64,000 nt of DNA from Dickeya poaceiphila (lineage in GTDB: Bacteria > Pseudomonadota > Gammaproteobacteria > Enterobacterales > Enterobacteriaceae), in the NCBI RefSeq assembly GCF_007858975.2, contig NZ_CP042220.2, positions 2,108,001-2,172,000 on the forward strand, given 5' to 3'. Made by a program: the position numbers and the translations under genes. Shown here one piece after another: positions 17,792 to 26,938 of the stretch. Under the pieces are notes generated by a model. The model had not been told where the DNA came from. It searched no databases and was given only the letters and a program-made list of their open reading frames with translations. Every line of letters begins with the position of its first letter. Position 1 is the first letter of the stretch.

Positions 17792-18642
17792 GATCGCCGT
17801 TCATGGCTTATCTGTTGATACTGCCAGGGGTGGGCATCATCGTGCTGGCGATGGGGGCGGTGTTGTGCATGGCGTTTTCTCAGTCGTTGGGTTTTTTCAA
17901 TTTTGCCGGCGACAGTGGGTTATCGCTGCGTTTTTGGCAAGTCATGCTGACTGACGAGCAGCTGTGGCGCTCTTTTTTTTATTCGGCACGTATTGCGTTG
18001 CTCAGTGCGGTGTTGTCGGTGGCACTGGCTTATCCGTTGGCTATCTGGCTGCGCAAACCGTTTCCGGGGGTGATGACGCTGCGCGCAATGTTAAAAGCGC
18101 CGTTGCTGGTGCCGGGGCTGACGGCGGCGTTTTTGTTCGTCAATTTCATTTCTTATCAGGGATTTCTCAACGTGGTGATGTTACGGCTGGGGCTGACGGA
18201 ACGGCCAATTCGTATGCAGAACGACGCCAACGGTATCGGCGTGATTCTGCTGCAGGTCTGGAAGCAGATGCCGTTTGCGCTGCTGTTGTTGAGTGGGTCG
18301 GTGCAGGCCATCGGAGAAACGGTGCTGGAGGCTGCCCGGAATCTTGGTGCTGGCGTATGGGTCCGCTTTCGCCGCATTGTGCTGCCGTTAACACTACGGG
18401 CGTTGCAGACGGCGATGATGCTGATCTTTATCGGCGCGGCTGGCGACTTTTCTTTTCAGTCAGTCGCGGGTCCGGTCAACCTGTATTCCATGTCGCAACT
18501 GATGTTCCGCGTACAGCAATCAGGAACTGACGGCTGGAATCAGGCGGCAGTGGTGGCGATGATGTTGATGCTGTTGTCGCTGGCAGGGGCCGGGCTGTTG
18601 GCAATGGCCGCCGGTGTGGTTGTGCGCGGCATGAGGGGATAA
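17788..18642 (+). CDS. ABC importer permease, first subunit
   Basis: 284 residues with about six membrane helices, the first at about 6-30. It carries the inner-membrane-component coupling motif (EAA loop) in ETVLEAARNLGAGVWVRFRRIVLP near residues 175-200. It belongs to the PotB/CysT-type permease group. The start overlaps the ATPase gene by 4 bases, and the second permease begins 3 bases after the stop. The pair forms the membrane channel of the importer. Confidence 0.93.
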   Translation: MRSPFMAYLLILPGVGIIVLAMGAVLCMAFSQSLGFFNFAGDSGLSLRFWQVMLTDEQLWRSFFYSARIALLSAVLSVALAYPLAIWLRKPFPGVMTLRAMLKAPLLVPGLTAAFLFVNFISYQGFLNVVMLRLGLTERPIRMQNDANGIGVILLQVWKQMPFALLLLSGSVQAIGETVLEAARNLGAGVWVRFRRIVLPLTLRALQTAMMLIFIGAAGDFSFQSVAGPVNLYSMSQLMFRVQQSGTDGWNQAAVVAMMLMLLSLAGAGLLAMAAGVVVRGMRG

Positions 18643-18645
18643 TCA

Positions 18646-19479
18646 ATGCAACAAACAGCCATTAACCGACTCAATCGCCTGCTGGTGGTGCTGTTCCTGC
18701 TGCTGGGGTGCCTCTGGCTGATTCTGCCGTTCGCCATGGCGGTGCTATGGTCACTGGTAGACCCCTCTCACCCCTGGTCTTACCCACATGTATTTCCGCC
18801 GGTGTTGTCGTTGTTGCGTTGGGTTGAGTTATGGAATAACACTTCATTGCCCGATGCGTTGCTGCACAGTTATCTGCTGGCACCGGTAGTGACGTTGACA
18901 TGCCTGTTGCTGGCAATGCCGACCGCCTATGCGTTTGGCCGTATGACGTTTCCCGGCAAAGGGCTGGCGCAGGTGCTGACGTTGTTGCCGATTGTGCTGC
19001 CGGGATTTGTGGTGGCGGTGTTCTTCTCCTCGCTACTGATACGACTGGGGGTATATTCCCGCTTTATGGGGATTTTTGTCGGCCATACGGTGCTGTTTCT
19101 GCCGTACGCCATTCGTATTTTGAGTGTCTCTTTTAGCCAGGTTCGGCAGGATCTGGTGGATGCGGCGCGCAACCTGGGGGCATCCAAACGGGATGTGTTC
19201 CGGGTCGCCTACTGGCCATCGCTCCAGTCTGGCGCTATGGCGGCGATAATTATGGTGTTTATCCTGTCGATTGAAGAGTTCTCCGTCTCCTACATCGTCG
19301 GAGCGCCTGACTTTGTCACCGTACCAACCATTCTCTATTCATACCTTGGCTACAACTTCATCCGGCCCAACGCGGCAGTGGTGTCTCTGATTCTGGTGGT
19401 GCCCAACGTCGTGCTGATGCTGCTGATGGAGCGCTGTCTCAAAAATGTGCCCGTGTCAGCCTTCGTCAATAAAGGATAG
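18646..19479 (+). CDS. ABC importer permease, second subunit
   Basis: 277 residues with six predicted membrane helices. The EAA coupling loop reads DLVDAARNLGASKRDVFRVAYWP near residues 165-190. It resembles PotC-type permeases and is the partner of the preceding gene. GAPDFVTVPTILYSYLGY near the end is typical of this group. The gene lies in the tight operon: 3 bases after the first permease, with the binding-protein gene following within 35 bases. Confidence 0.93.
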   Translation: MQQTAINRLNRLLVVLFLLLGCLWLILPFAMAVLWSLVDPSHPWSYPHVFPPVLSLLRWVELWNNTSLPDALLHSYLLAPVVTLTCLLLAMPTAYAFGRMTFPGKGLAQVLTLLPIVLPGFVVAVFFSSLLIRLGVYSRFMGIFVGHTVLFLPYAIRILSVSFSQVRQDLVDAARNLGASKRDVFRVAYWPSLQSGAMAAIIMVFILSIEEFSVSYIVGAPDFVTVPTILYSYLGYNFIRPNAAVVSLILVVPNVVLMLLMERCLKNVPVSAFVNKG

Positions 19480-19514
19480 CGATGATGCGGCTTAACCATT
19501 CAGGGGAGTCTTGT

Positions 19515-20648
19515 ATGCGTATTCGATTTACGTTGTCGGCCCTGCGCAAGCTGGCGGCGTTGCCGTTATTACTGTTGCCGTTGTATCAGGCGCAAGCTCT
19601 GGCGGCAGATTTGAAAACGATGTCCTGGCAGGAAGTAGAGGCGCAGGCGCGTAAAGAAGGGCAACTTACCTGGTTTAACTGGTATTACCAGGATCGACTG
19701 CGCGATGAAGTTAAAGCGTTTGAGAAACAGTATGGCATCCGGGTCACCATTCCGGATGGCGAAGCAGCAGCCAGCATCAATAAGCTGCTGGCGGAGCAGA
19801 ACCGTCAGCAAGGAGATATCGATGTCATATCGGTAGGCGGTAGCCAGTTCGGGCTGCTTAACGGTCCCAGACTGTTCTGGGGACCGCTCACTTCCCGCTT
19901 GCCAGCTGGCGATAAGCTGACCTATCAGATAGAAGGGGTCGATACTCAGGGTTATGCCGTTGCGTTTTGGGCTAATCAGACCGTCATTGCCTACAATTCA
20001 GCACGCATCAATGCTGCCGCCTTGCCGCATTCATTACCCCAGTTCGAACAGTTTCTGATTAAGAATCCCGGTGAATTCGTCTTTAACGTGGAAAATGGCG
20101 GTTCTGGCCCGGCGTTTATCGAATCCATTACCCGTGCGTTGGTCAGCAATGTTGACTACCGCAACGGCAGTGTCACGCCGGAGATACTGCAACGGCTCAC
20201 GCCGGCCTGGCAGTGGTTCAACCGTTATAAAAGTAGCCTTGTCATCAGTGCGTCTAATGCCGATAGCATGACCCGGCTGAATGCCGGCGAATTCAAACTT
20301 GCCGCCTCATGGGAGGATCTGGTGCTCTCGCTGCAACACAAAGGTGAAGTGTCGCCGGACATCAAGTTCTACCTGCCTGATTTTGGTATGCCTGGGGGCG
20401 GTAATGTGGTGGGGATTCCGGCCAACGCCAAACATAAGGCAGCGGCATTACTGTTTATTCACTACTTGACGCAGCCAGAAACGCAATTGCGTTTTCATAC
20501 GCAATTCGGTACCGCACCGCTAATGCCAGCCGGGGAAGAGATATCAGCGACAGACTCACTGGATAGGTCGCACAGCTTTGCCTGGGCGGCCAAACCATTG
20601 GGTGACGAAATTAAAAAACAGTTTATTCAAAACGTGATGCTGAAATGA
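19515..20648 (+). CDS. ABC importer periplasmic substrate-binding protein
   Basis: 377 residues from the ATG at 19515, which has GGGGAG upstream and begins directly with a signal peptide (MRIRFTLSALRKLAALPLLL..., cleavage near ALA-ADLK). A frame from 19482 would add 11 residues. The mature protein looks like a cluster D (PotD/FbpA/AfuA) binding protein: GQLTWFNWYY near the start, DIDVISVGGSQFGLL, AVAFWANQTVIAYNSARI, and the closing AKHKAAALLFIHYLTQPETQ segment. The ligand cannot be read from sequence; the downstream phosphodiesterase and phosphatase point to a phosphodiester of glycerol or a sugar/polyol. A 127-bp gap separates it from the next gene. Confidence 0.9.
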   Translation: MRIRFTLSALRKLAALPLLLLPLYQAQALAADLKTMSWQEVEAQARKEGQLTWFNWYYQDRLRDEVKAFEKQYGIRVTIPDGEAAASINKLLAEQNRQQGDIDVISVGGSQFGLLNGPRLFWGPLTSRLPAGDKLTYQIEGVDTQGYAVAFWANQTVIAYNSARINAAALPHSLPQFEQFLIKNPGEFVFNVENGGSGPAFIESITRALVSNVDYRNGSVTPEILQRLTPAWQWFNRYKSSLVISASNADSMTRLNAGEFKLAASWEDLVLSLQHKGEVSPDIKFYLPDFGMPGGGNVVGIPANAKHKAAALLFIHYLTQPETQLRFHTQFGTAPLMPAGEEISATDSLDRSHSFAWAAKPLGDEIKKQFIQNVMLK

Positions 20649-20775
20649 CATCACGATGCCTTGTTATGACGTCTGAACAACCTGTTTGTATCTGATGCGG
20701 GCAAGGCAACATGTCCATTGGTTCGACATACTTTCTTACTTAACACCGATGCATTGAAACACCAGGGAAACCATT

Positions 20776-21537
20776 ATGTCTGATTCTGTAACTGATTATC
20801 TGCGCCGTCAACGCGTGGTAAATGATGCGTTAATCGCTCACCGTGGCGCTTCTGCGCTGGCGCCGGAAAATACGCTGATCGCCATGCACAAAGCCGTGCT
20901 TTGTGGCGCGAAGTGGCTGGAGGTGGATGTCAAGCTAACCAAGGATGGTCAGCCGGTGATCATCCATGATGATCGGGTAGATCGCACCACCAACGGTCAT
21001 GGTCTGGTCGCCGCGTTGACTCTGGCGGAGATTCGCCAACTGGAAGCGCGTGCGCAATTCGGTGAGGCATTTGCCGGTGTGACTATCCCGACGTTGCCGG
21101 AGCTTATCACCTGCGTGCTGGAGTTGGATGTGGGGTTGCAGCTCGAACTGAAACCAACGGCGGGAGATGACGTAGAAACGGCGGAAGTGGCGTTGGGGGT
21201 GCTGAAATCGATGTGGCCAGCCAACCGTCGTGATCGCCTGTTTCTGTCGAGTTTTTCCGTTCGTTCGATTCAGACGGCGGCGCGCTTGATGCCGGATGTG
21301 CCACGCGCCTTTGCTGTGGTAGTGCCGCCGAAAAAACCGGTAGCGTTATTACAGGAAACACATTGTCAGATATTGCACTGTCTGGCGGAACTATTGGATG
21401 ACGAAGCCCAGCACATTTTGTCAGACAGTGGTATCGAATACGCGGTGGCGGTTGTTAATGACGCCGCTCAGGCTCGGCGCTTTCTGGACAATGGCGCTCA
21501 GACGGTGCTGTCTGATATTCCTGACTTGCTGGGCTAG
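20776..21537 (+). CDS. Glycerophosphodiester phosphodiesterase family protein (UgpQ-like)
   Basis: 253 residues without a signal peptide, so cytoplasmic. GDPD hallmarks are present: LIAHRGASALAPENT near residue 20, with the catalytic histidine and arginine and the metal-binding glutamate, then WLEVDVKLTKDGQPVIIHDD with the second acid pair and catalytic histidine, and LQLELKP at about 120. Such enzymes split a glycerophosphodiester into an alcohol and a phosphomonoester. Its place after an importer and before an IMPase-family phosphatase suggests that the imported compound is the substrate. The same enzyme pair occurs in agrocinopine catabolism (AccF/AccG in Agrobacterium). Confidence 0.93.
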   Translation: MSDSVTDYLRRQRVVNDALIAHRGASALAPENTLIAMHKAVLCGAKWLEVDVKLTKDGQPVIIHDDRVDRTTNGHGLVAALTLAEIRQLEARAQFGEAFAGVTIPTLPELITCVLELDVGLQLELKPTAGDDVETAEVALGVLKSMWPANRRDRLFLSSFSVRSIQTAARLMPDVPRAFAVVVPPKKPVALLQETHCQILHCLAELLDDEAQHILSDSGIEYAVAVVNDAAQARRFLDNGAQTVLSDIPDLLG

Positions 21538-21549
21538 TAACCGGAGGAT

Positions 21550-22317
21550 GTGATGTCTGATTTGCAGTTGCGCTTTGAAACCGCCAATACCGTCATGGAA
21601 GAAGCCACGTTGTTGGCGAGACAGTTATTTGCCCGGCGTGACACTGTGGTGGTTGAACAGAAATCCGCCAATGATTTTGTGTCGGATGCGGATCGTCAGG
21701 TAGAGCAGTTAATCCGTGATCGCCTGCGGGAAGTGTTTCCTCAGGACGCGATTCTGGGTGAGGAAATGGGGGGCGAAGTCGGCGACAGTTTCTGGGTTAT
21801 CGATCCGATAGATGGTACTACCAACTTTTTGCGTGGCTTGCCGTTGTGGGGGATTTCACTTGGCTACATCGAGAACGGGCTGGCGATGGTAGGGACTATT
21901 GCGTTGCCGATGATGAACCTGACGCTGTCTGCGGCAATTGGGTGTGGCGTATGGCGTAACGGAATGCCTTATCGCCGTCAGGTGCCGTTCAGCGAAGTCC
22001 GGTTAGTGGCTCTGGGTGAAAGCAATAATTGGCCTGCGGCGGAAGTGGCCATTCTGGATGGTTACCTGCGTGATGAGGGCTGGGCGGTGGCTCGTTATCG
22101 TTGCGCCACAGTCGGATTGAGTTTTGCCGCGTTGGGCTTTACTGATGGTTACGTGGAAAAAAATACCAGTATTTGGGATATCGCTGCCGGGGTGGTTATC
22201 TGTTCAGAAGCCGGACTGGTGGTGAAGTATCGGGGAAATTATGAGTCGGGGGGGATGCATGTCGCTAACGCTATCCCCGATGTTCAACAGATAGTGGAGC
22301 CGTTTTTCAGTCTCTGA
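21550..22317 (+). CDS. Inositol monophosphatase family phosphatase
   Basis: 255 residues with the metal-dependent phosphatase motifs of the IMPase family: ILGEEMGG (metal ligand glutamates), WVIDPIDGTTNFLRG (near residue 84) and the C-terminal WDIAAGVVICSEAG. It should remove phosphate from a small phosphomonoester such as inositol-1-phosphate or a sugar phosphate. It starts 12 bp after the GDPD gene with a GGAGG-type ribosome site (CCGGAGGATGTG), so the two are co-translated. It ends the operon; a terminator for the opposing cluster follows. Confidence 0.93.
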   Translation: MMSDLQLRFETANTVMEEATLLARQLFARRDTVVVEQKSANDFVSDADRQVEQLIRDRLREVFPQDAILGEEMGGEVGDSFWVIDPIDGTTNFLRGLPLWGISLGYIENGLAMVGTIALPMMNLTLSAAIGCGVWRNGMPYRRQVPFSEVRLVALGESNNWPAAEVAILDGYLRDEGWAVARYRCATVGLSFAALGFTDGYVEKNTSIWDIAAGVVICSEAGLVVKYRGNYESGGMHVANAIPDVQQIVEPFFSL

Positions 22318-22336
22318 TGTACGTTTCCCAAAAAAA

Positions 22337-22357
22337 GCACCGCCAGACTGGCGGTGC
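22337..22357 (-). terminator. Terminator of the ferritin-like/GMC cluster
   Basis: A perfect 10-bp inverted repeat GCACCGCCAG/CTGGCGGTGC with a single-base spacer. Seven A residues on its left on the plus strand become a T-tract for leftward transcription. It ends the 26.3-22.4 kb operon and may also stop transcripts from the convergent phosphatase gene. Confidence 0.85.
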
Positions 22358-22382
22358 GGGGAGAGTGATGGTGCAGAAGCGG

Positions 22383-23939
22383 TTATTTATTGATGAATGA
22401 CCGCGGTTTTGACGGTGCGGCAGCCAGCGCGGCCTGAATACGCATCGGGTTGAAATAATGACGCATCAGCCGAATGCGGTGATCGCTGGTGAATTCATAA
22501 CGTATCGCCCAGTCGTAGCTGTAAGGGACACGGGTAGATTTGGTGATCCCTTGTTGACTGCCGTAAGCCATTGCCTGATTGTCGCTGAAGAAGACTTTTT
22601 CCACCACTTCGCTGCTGAATTCCACCGTCTGGCCCATCAGCGACCAGAAGCGTGAGAAACCTTCGTGACCATAGAAAACACCGGTATAGGGGACATCTAC
22701 CGGACCAGTCATATCCCACACCAGTTGTTCGCTCAGGCAAGCCAGCGCCATTTGCAGATCGCCTGCAATATAAGCCTGGGAGAGTTTTTCCAGCGTGGCC
22801 TGGTTGTTGGAGAACGTCACAGCCTGACTCTTGGACTGGAAGCGCGGCGGCGGCGGTGGGGTATACTCGAATGTCGGCGCCGCCCGATACGCGTTATCAC
22901 CGGGGAACGGGTGGGTAACAATCGCGCGAAAATCTTCACGCAGTGACCCCATCGCCATTACCGTTGGGGTGAGTTTGAGTGGGCGACCAGACAACGCCAG
23001 TTGCAGGTTTTCCAGCAGTTCGCTGTAACGGCGGTTGAAACGCACAATCGCCTTGCGTAGCTCACCTTCCGGATAATCACTGATCTTGGCTGCACTATGA
23101 GTTTTGACTGCTTTATCCCATTCGATAGCCAGGGGTTCGCCGGTCGGGCCGCTGGCGATGGTGTCGCCATGCGCATACAGGCGTTCACAGTAGATTTCGT
23201 TGAATCGGTAGTAATGCGGCACATTATTTTCATCGCCTTGCCAAATATTGTGCGGCGAACCTTCGCCTTGATCGCAAATCTGACGCAGCGTTTTTACCGC
23301 GCTGTCCAAATCGACAACCGGCGTGATCTGGCCGTATGAGCCGTGACAGAATTGTTCCGATTCAATCTGACGTGTGGGATCGCCACAGAATACGGCTTTT
23401 TCGCCAAAGGATTCTACCGCTGCACGCAGGCGTGACTCGATGTAGATATAGTATTCGCCGATGGACATGTCACTGCAGACATGGCTGGCTACCACTTCCG
23501 GGCGGACATATTTGGGGTGTTCGATTTGCATCGCCTGATGTATGGCGTGTTGGGAAAACGGATGTAACTGAATTTCCATGTCTTCAATGCCGAACGGCAA
23601 CGTGGCTGGGTAATCAGGCATGAAGCTGGGGCTATTGATCTCCGGTGTGCCGCCTACCGCGTTAAGCAAGTTGCCGACCATCACGAAGTGCAACATCTCT
23701 TCAATCACAACGGAGTGGATGACGTCGGGAACTCGCGGATCGATATCATCATCCACGGTATAAAGCATGGTCAGGTAAGGGGGAATGACCGCGTGCTCCA
23801 GCACCATGGCCTTTTGCAATAGATCACGGATGTCATCCAGTTCATGGGCCAAATCCTTGTGACTGTTTAATTTAACGTAGCCCTGTTCCCTGAATGTAGT
23901 TTCCAAATCGTGCTTTTGGGTTTGTTCGTTTAAGTTCAT
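22383..23939 (-). CDS. Ferritin-like (VioB/RebD-type) domain fused to a SnoaL-like domain
   Basis: 518 residues. Residues of about 30-270 form a ferritin-like helical domain of the type found in VioB/RebD (iminophenyl-pyruvate dimer synthases). The ligand-type motifs are KAMVLEHAVIPPYLTMLYT near residue 45 and VVIEEMLHFVMVGNLLNAVGG near 80, with ExxH in each. A proline-rich stretch (YTPPPPPRF, about 370) leads to a C-terminal SnoaL/NTF2-like domain of about 130 residues (TLEKLSQAYIAGDLQMALAC ... RLMRHYFNP). No signal peptide is seen. It is the last gene of a leftward operon with a GMC oxidoreductase and its small subunit. The substrate is unknown; a di-iron oxidation step is a reasonable guess. 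Confidence 0.8.
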   Translation of the reverse strand: MNLNEQTQKHDLETTFREQGYVKLNSHKDLAHELDDIRDLLQKAMVLEHAVIPPYLTMLYTVDDDIDPRVPDVIHSVVIEEMLHFVMVGNLLNAVGGTPEINSPSFMPDYPATLPFGIEDMEIQLHPFSQHAIHQAMQIEHPKYVRPEVVASHVCSDMSIGEYYIYIESRLRAAVESFGEKAVFCGDPTRQIESEQFCHGSYGQITPVVDLDSAVKTLRQICDQGEGSPHNIWQGDENNVPHYYRFNEIYCERLYAHGDTIASGPTGEPLAIEWDKAVKTHSAAKISDYPEGELRKAIVRFNRRYSELLENLQLALSGRPLKLTPTVMAMGSLREDFRAIVTHPFPGDNAYRAAPTFEYTPPPPPRFQSKSQAVTFSNNQATLEKLSQAYIAGDLQMALACLSEQLVWDMTGPVDVPYTGVFYGHEGFSRFWSLMGQTVEFSSEVVEKVFFSDNQAMAYGSQQGITKSTRVPYSYDWAIRYEFTSDHRIRLMRHYFNPMRIQAALAAAPSKPRSFINK

Positions 23940-24054
23940 GGTGTTATTCCGTCTTAGTCAGTAACAGCAGTGACGAAGTGTGTAGTTAGTCTTATCTATT
24001 TATTCCTAGCATGAAACTTGAATATCATCATCTTTTGTAGCGTTTTTTTCGCGT

Positions 24055-25893
24055 TTAACGTGTGCTGGCACACATTCTGTCCAGTTCGGAAAGAATTGTG
24101 TGCGCTGCCCATAGCGTCAGCGCTGCCAGCGTCAGGGTTGGCGGCGCTGTTCCCATGCTAACCATATTTCCGGCGCCTACCAGATAGAGATTCTTATGAA
24201 TCCAGCTACGCTGCTGGCGATCAACTACCGAATGATGGGGTGAATGACCCATACAGTGGGTGCCGGCGATGTGTCCGGCGCCAACAAATGCCAGCGGCTG
24301 TCCCTGACAGGTAAAATAGCCTGGTTCAGTGGGCGAATAGTGGCTGTGATCACGAATACCGATGTGCCGGAAAATCTGGCGCATGACACAGCCTGCGCGA
24401 GCAACGCCGGAGCGGGTATACAGCGATAAATCGTAGTGAATCACCGGGCGGTAATTGCCCAGCGCATCGCGGTAGTCAGGATGAATCGTTACCCGGTTAT
24501 TGTATTCAGGCAGTTGCTCTACCAGACAGCGGGCGCTGAATTGCCGTGACAGCCGTTCACGCATCTGGCTACGTAAGCGGGGACCGCACAACGGTTCATC
24601 GAGTAGCTGTTCGACATCCTGATAGAGCGTGTTGACCGGCCAGCGCCAGCCGTCGTTGCTCAATTCAATGCGAAATGCCGCCCGATTCGCTCGCGCCGGG
24701 CCGCCTCGCAAGGCTTCAATTCCTGAGGTGGTGAGCGGGCCACGCATCGGCCACAACGGCATATCGGCCCGGCCCCATACCGGCAGTACCGGGTGGTCCA
24801 TCAGATGCCGTCCTACCAGATCATTGCCTTTACAAGCGCCGGATGCCAGTAGCAGAACCGCATTGGCGATGGCGTTGCCGGCCAATACATAACGCCGGGC
24901 ACTGACGGTATGCAGATGATGTAACGCGGTTTCATGGTGCACATAATGACGAAACTGGATGCCGGTAATAGCGTCTGTGGATGGGTCAATCAGCAACTTG
25001 TGTGCCACGCTACAGGTGAGAATATCCAACAATGCCGGATCGGCATCTTCCAGTGTTTTCAACGCATTGTAACGCGCTTGCGTTGGGCACAGCGGCGTGC
25101 AGTGACTGCTGCCGGTACAGCGTAAGCCGAGAGGCGAACCGCCTGCCGCACTGCGGGGGTGATAACCGTGGCCATGGTCATAACCGGGGTGGGGCACGCC
25201 ATTACGGGCTGATGGGGTGCTGCGCAAAGGTAACGGTATTGAGCGCCCGTCTTCCATGATAACCATGTCGGTGAGGCGATGTGCCAGCTGTCGGTCACTC
25301 CAGGCAGGCGGCAGCCCTTGCATCGGATAGACATAATCTGGTGGAAAGCGAATGCCCAGATAAGCCTGCTCCTCCACATTGGCCGATACCCCCAGTTCAT
25401 ATTCGGCGGCCCGATACCAGGGTTCGAGGTCGTTATAACGCAGTGGCCAGTCCAGCCCGATGCCATAGCGACGTTGCAATTCGAAGTCTTCCGGCAGCAT
25501 ACGCATGGCGCTGCCAAGCCAGTGCAGCGAAGTACCGCCAAGTTGCCGGCAATAGGTAGAACTGAACGGCAATGGTCCCTGTTGCACCAGATAGCCGCGA
25601 TCGTCATACCCATCAGGCATTAACGGGTGCAATGCTGTATCGTGCGGCACCGGTGCATTGACGTTATGTGGGCTGGGTACCTGATGGTTTTTATCCGCCC
25701 GTTGACGATAGCGCTGCAGTGTATGCCGGTAGCCGGTGTAATGTTGATTCTGTGCGTCGCCGGCTTCCAGTATCAGGCAGCGTTTTCCCCCACGGGTCAG
25801 GGTTTTGGCCAACAGTGAACCAGCGATGCCGCCGCCGACAATCACCACGTCGTAATCAGTCTGTTCAGCCTGATGAGGGGTGACGAAATTCAT
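24055..25893 (-). CDS. GMC-family FAD-dependent oxidoreductase
   Basis: 612 residues from the ATG at 25893, which overlaps the upstream gene by ATGA and has GGGGAG upstream; a start at 25908 is also open. The FAD-binding Rossmann motif VVIVGGGIAGSLLA is near residue 17. The QLGGTSLHWLG segment and the C-terminal GAGHIAGTHCMGHS and NLYLVGAGNMVSMGTAPPTLTLAAL segments are typical of the GMC branch that includes gluconate, sorbitol and fructose dehydrogenase large subunits. LRCTGSSHCTPLCPTQAR resembles the Cys-rich patch of those flavoproteins. There is no export signal. The partner is the small-subunit-like gene just upstream. Confidence 0.88.
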   Translation of the reverse strand: MNFVTPHQAEQTDYDVVIVGGGIAGSLLAKTLTRGGKRCLILEAGDAQNQHYTGYRHTLQRYRQRADKNHQVPSPHNVNAPVPHDTALHPLMPDGYDDRGYLVQQGPLPFSSTYCRQLGGTSLHWLGSAMRMLPEDFELQRRYGIGLDWPLRYNDLEPWYRAAEYELGVSANVEEQAYLGIRFPPDYVYPMQGLPPAWSDRQLAHRLTDMVIMEDGRSIPLPLRSTPSARNGVPHPGYDHGHGYHPRSAAGGSPLGLRCTGSSHCTPLCPTQARYNALKTLEDADPALLDILTCSVAHKLLIDPSTDAITGIQFRHYVHHETALHHLHTVSARRYVLAGNAIANAVLLLASGACKGNDLVGRHLMDHPVLPVWGRADMPLWPMRGPLTTSGIEALRGGPARANRAAFRIELSNDGWRWPVNTLYQDVEQLLDEPLCGPRLRSQMRERLSRQFSARCLVEQLPEYNNRVTIHPDYRDALGNYRPVIHYDLSLYTRSGVARAGCVMRQIFRHIGIRDHSHYSPTEPGYFTCQGQPLAFVGAGHIAGTHCMGHSPHHSVVDRQQRSWIHKNLYLVGAGNMVSMGTAPPTLTLAALTLWAAHTILSELDRMCASTR

Positions 25894-26348
25894 TCGTGTG
25901 CTCCCCATTCAGCCGTCGGTGGTTCGGCCCAGGCGCCGAACTCCTGTTGACGGATAGCCTGAGGATGAGCATGGATGGCCTGCCAGATCAACGCTTCGCG
26001 CCAGGCGGCATCGCTAAGGAATGTGGCGGTGTCGTTCGGTGCCGGGCTAACGGGAACCCATTGTCCGGTATACCACAACCGCAACAAGCTGCGTGTGACC
26101 GGGCCGAGCGACGACGATGTCAGTACTGTGGCTTGCAGCCAGTTGAGCCGTATCGCTTCGTCATCCGGTTGTGCCGAAAAATCGTGCTGCAGTTGCCTGA
26201 ACGGTATGGCAGCAGCCTGTTGCAGCCAGGTGAAATAGTCATGGGCCAGCCCGGTTCCGGTCAGCTCAAATCGGCTAAAACCGGTAAGCAGGGCGGAGAG
26301 CGTTAGAAAATCGTCGAATGCGGTGTCGGATTCACTACTGTTACTCAT
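25890..26348 (-). CDS. Small protein like the small subunit of sorbitol/fructose dehydrogenases
   Basis: 152 residues. The pattern FLTLSALLTGFSRFELTGTG near the start, a middle TRSLLRLWYTGQW segment and AWREALIWQAIHAHPQAI near the end resembles the FAD-dependent sorbitol/gluconate dehydrogenase small-subunit family. Members of that family usually carry a twin-arginine signal; none is visible here, so this complex probably stays in the cytoplasm. The stop overlaps the start of the GMC gene by four bases, which supports a coupled pair. First gene of the operon. Confidence 0.7.
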   Translation of the reverse strand: MSNSSESDTAFDDFLTLSALLTGFSRFELTGTGLAHDYFTWLQQAAAIPFRQLQHDFSAQPDDEAIRLNWLQATVLTSSSLGPVTRSLLRLWYTGQWVPVSPAPNDTATFLSDAAWREALIWQAIHAHPQAIRQQEFGAWAEPPTAEWGAHE

Positions 26349-26911
26349 GATGCGTTACCTGTGCCATGTCGTGAACAGCCAAGAGAAAACCGCGCGTCTG
26401 TGTCAGGTATCAGACGTCGTGGAACGGGAAATGCATTATTTATCTCACTATTTATAGCAATCGTTTTACAGCGCCGTTAGCCGGTAAATCGATATCAGCA
26501 GCAGCCTGGTATGCCAGTACGGGGTTAGTCTGTATGTCTGGAACATACCTAACAGGTAACGGCAACCGGTATCCCTGGAAGTGGTGCCTTTACTGTTCTC
26601 TTTGGCAGAAAACAGAGCGGCATTAAAGAAAGATGGTGGAAAAAGAACGGGGTGGCCTGTGTTCCTTTTTTGAATAAACAGTGTGTTTTAAACCGGGCGA
26701 ATCAAAGAAAAAACATGACAATAACAATATTCGATACAACATGTGGTACAACTTTCGGAACAACAGTACACACCCTGACTAAAACTATGACGTGAGCGCT
26801 GCATTTTTGCAAGATCAGCCTGATTTATAACGTGATGTTGTCGAAAGAATAAGCAAGAAAAACAATATAATTATTTGATTGCTTAACTTTTTGCACCATG
26901 GAATGGTGAAA
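26349..26911. promoter_or_regulatory. Gene-free region upstream of the GMC/ferritin-like operon
   Basis: About 560 bp, AT-rich in its right half, between the end of srfC and the start of the leftward oxidative operon. It must carry that operon's promoter. I see no convincing reading frame and no clear operator. A run with CAACATGTGG and GGAACAACAG (about 26738-26770) contains repeated ACAAC units but no strong dyad. Confidence 0.35.
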
Positions 26912-26932
26912 GGCGGAGCGTAATGCTCCGCC
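26912..26932 (-). terminator. Terminator hairpin of srfABC
   Basis: GGCGGAGC-GTAAT-GCTCCGCC, an 8-bp perfect stem, lies 6 bases beyond the srfC stop codon. On the minus strand it is followed by a short TTT. Confidence 0.7.
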
Positions 26933-26938
26933 CACGCG

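Noticed and set aside
19307..19319. CTGACTTTGTCAC as a further matS site
   Set aside because: Two positions break the consensus GTGACRNYGTCAC (first base and the purine at position 6), so I count only three exact sites.
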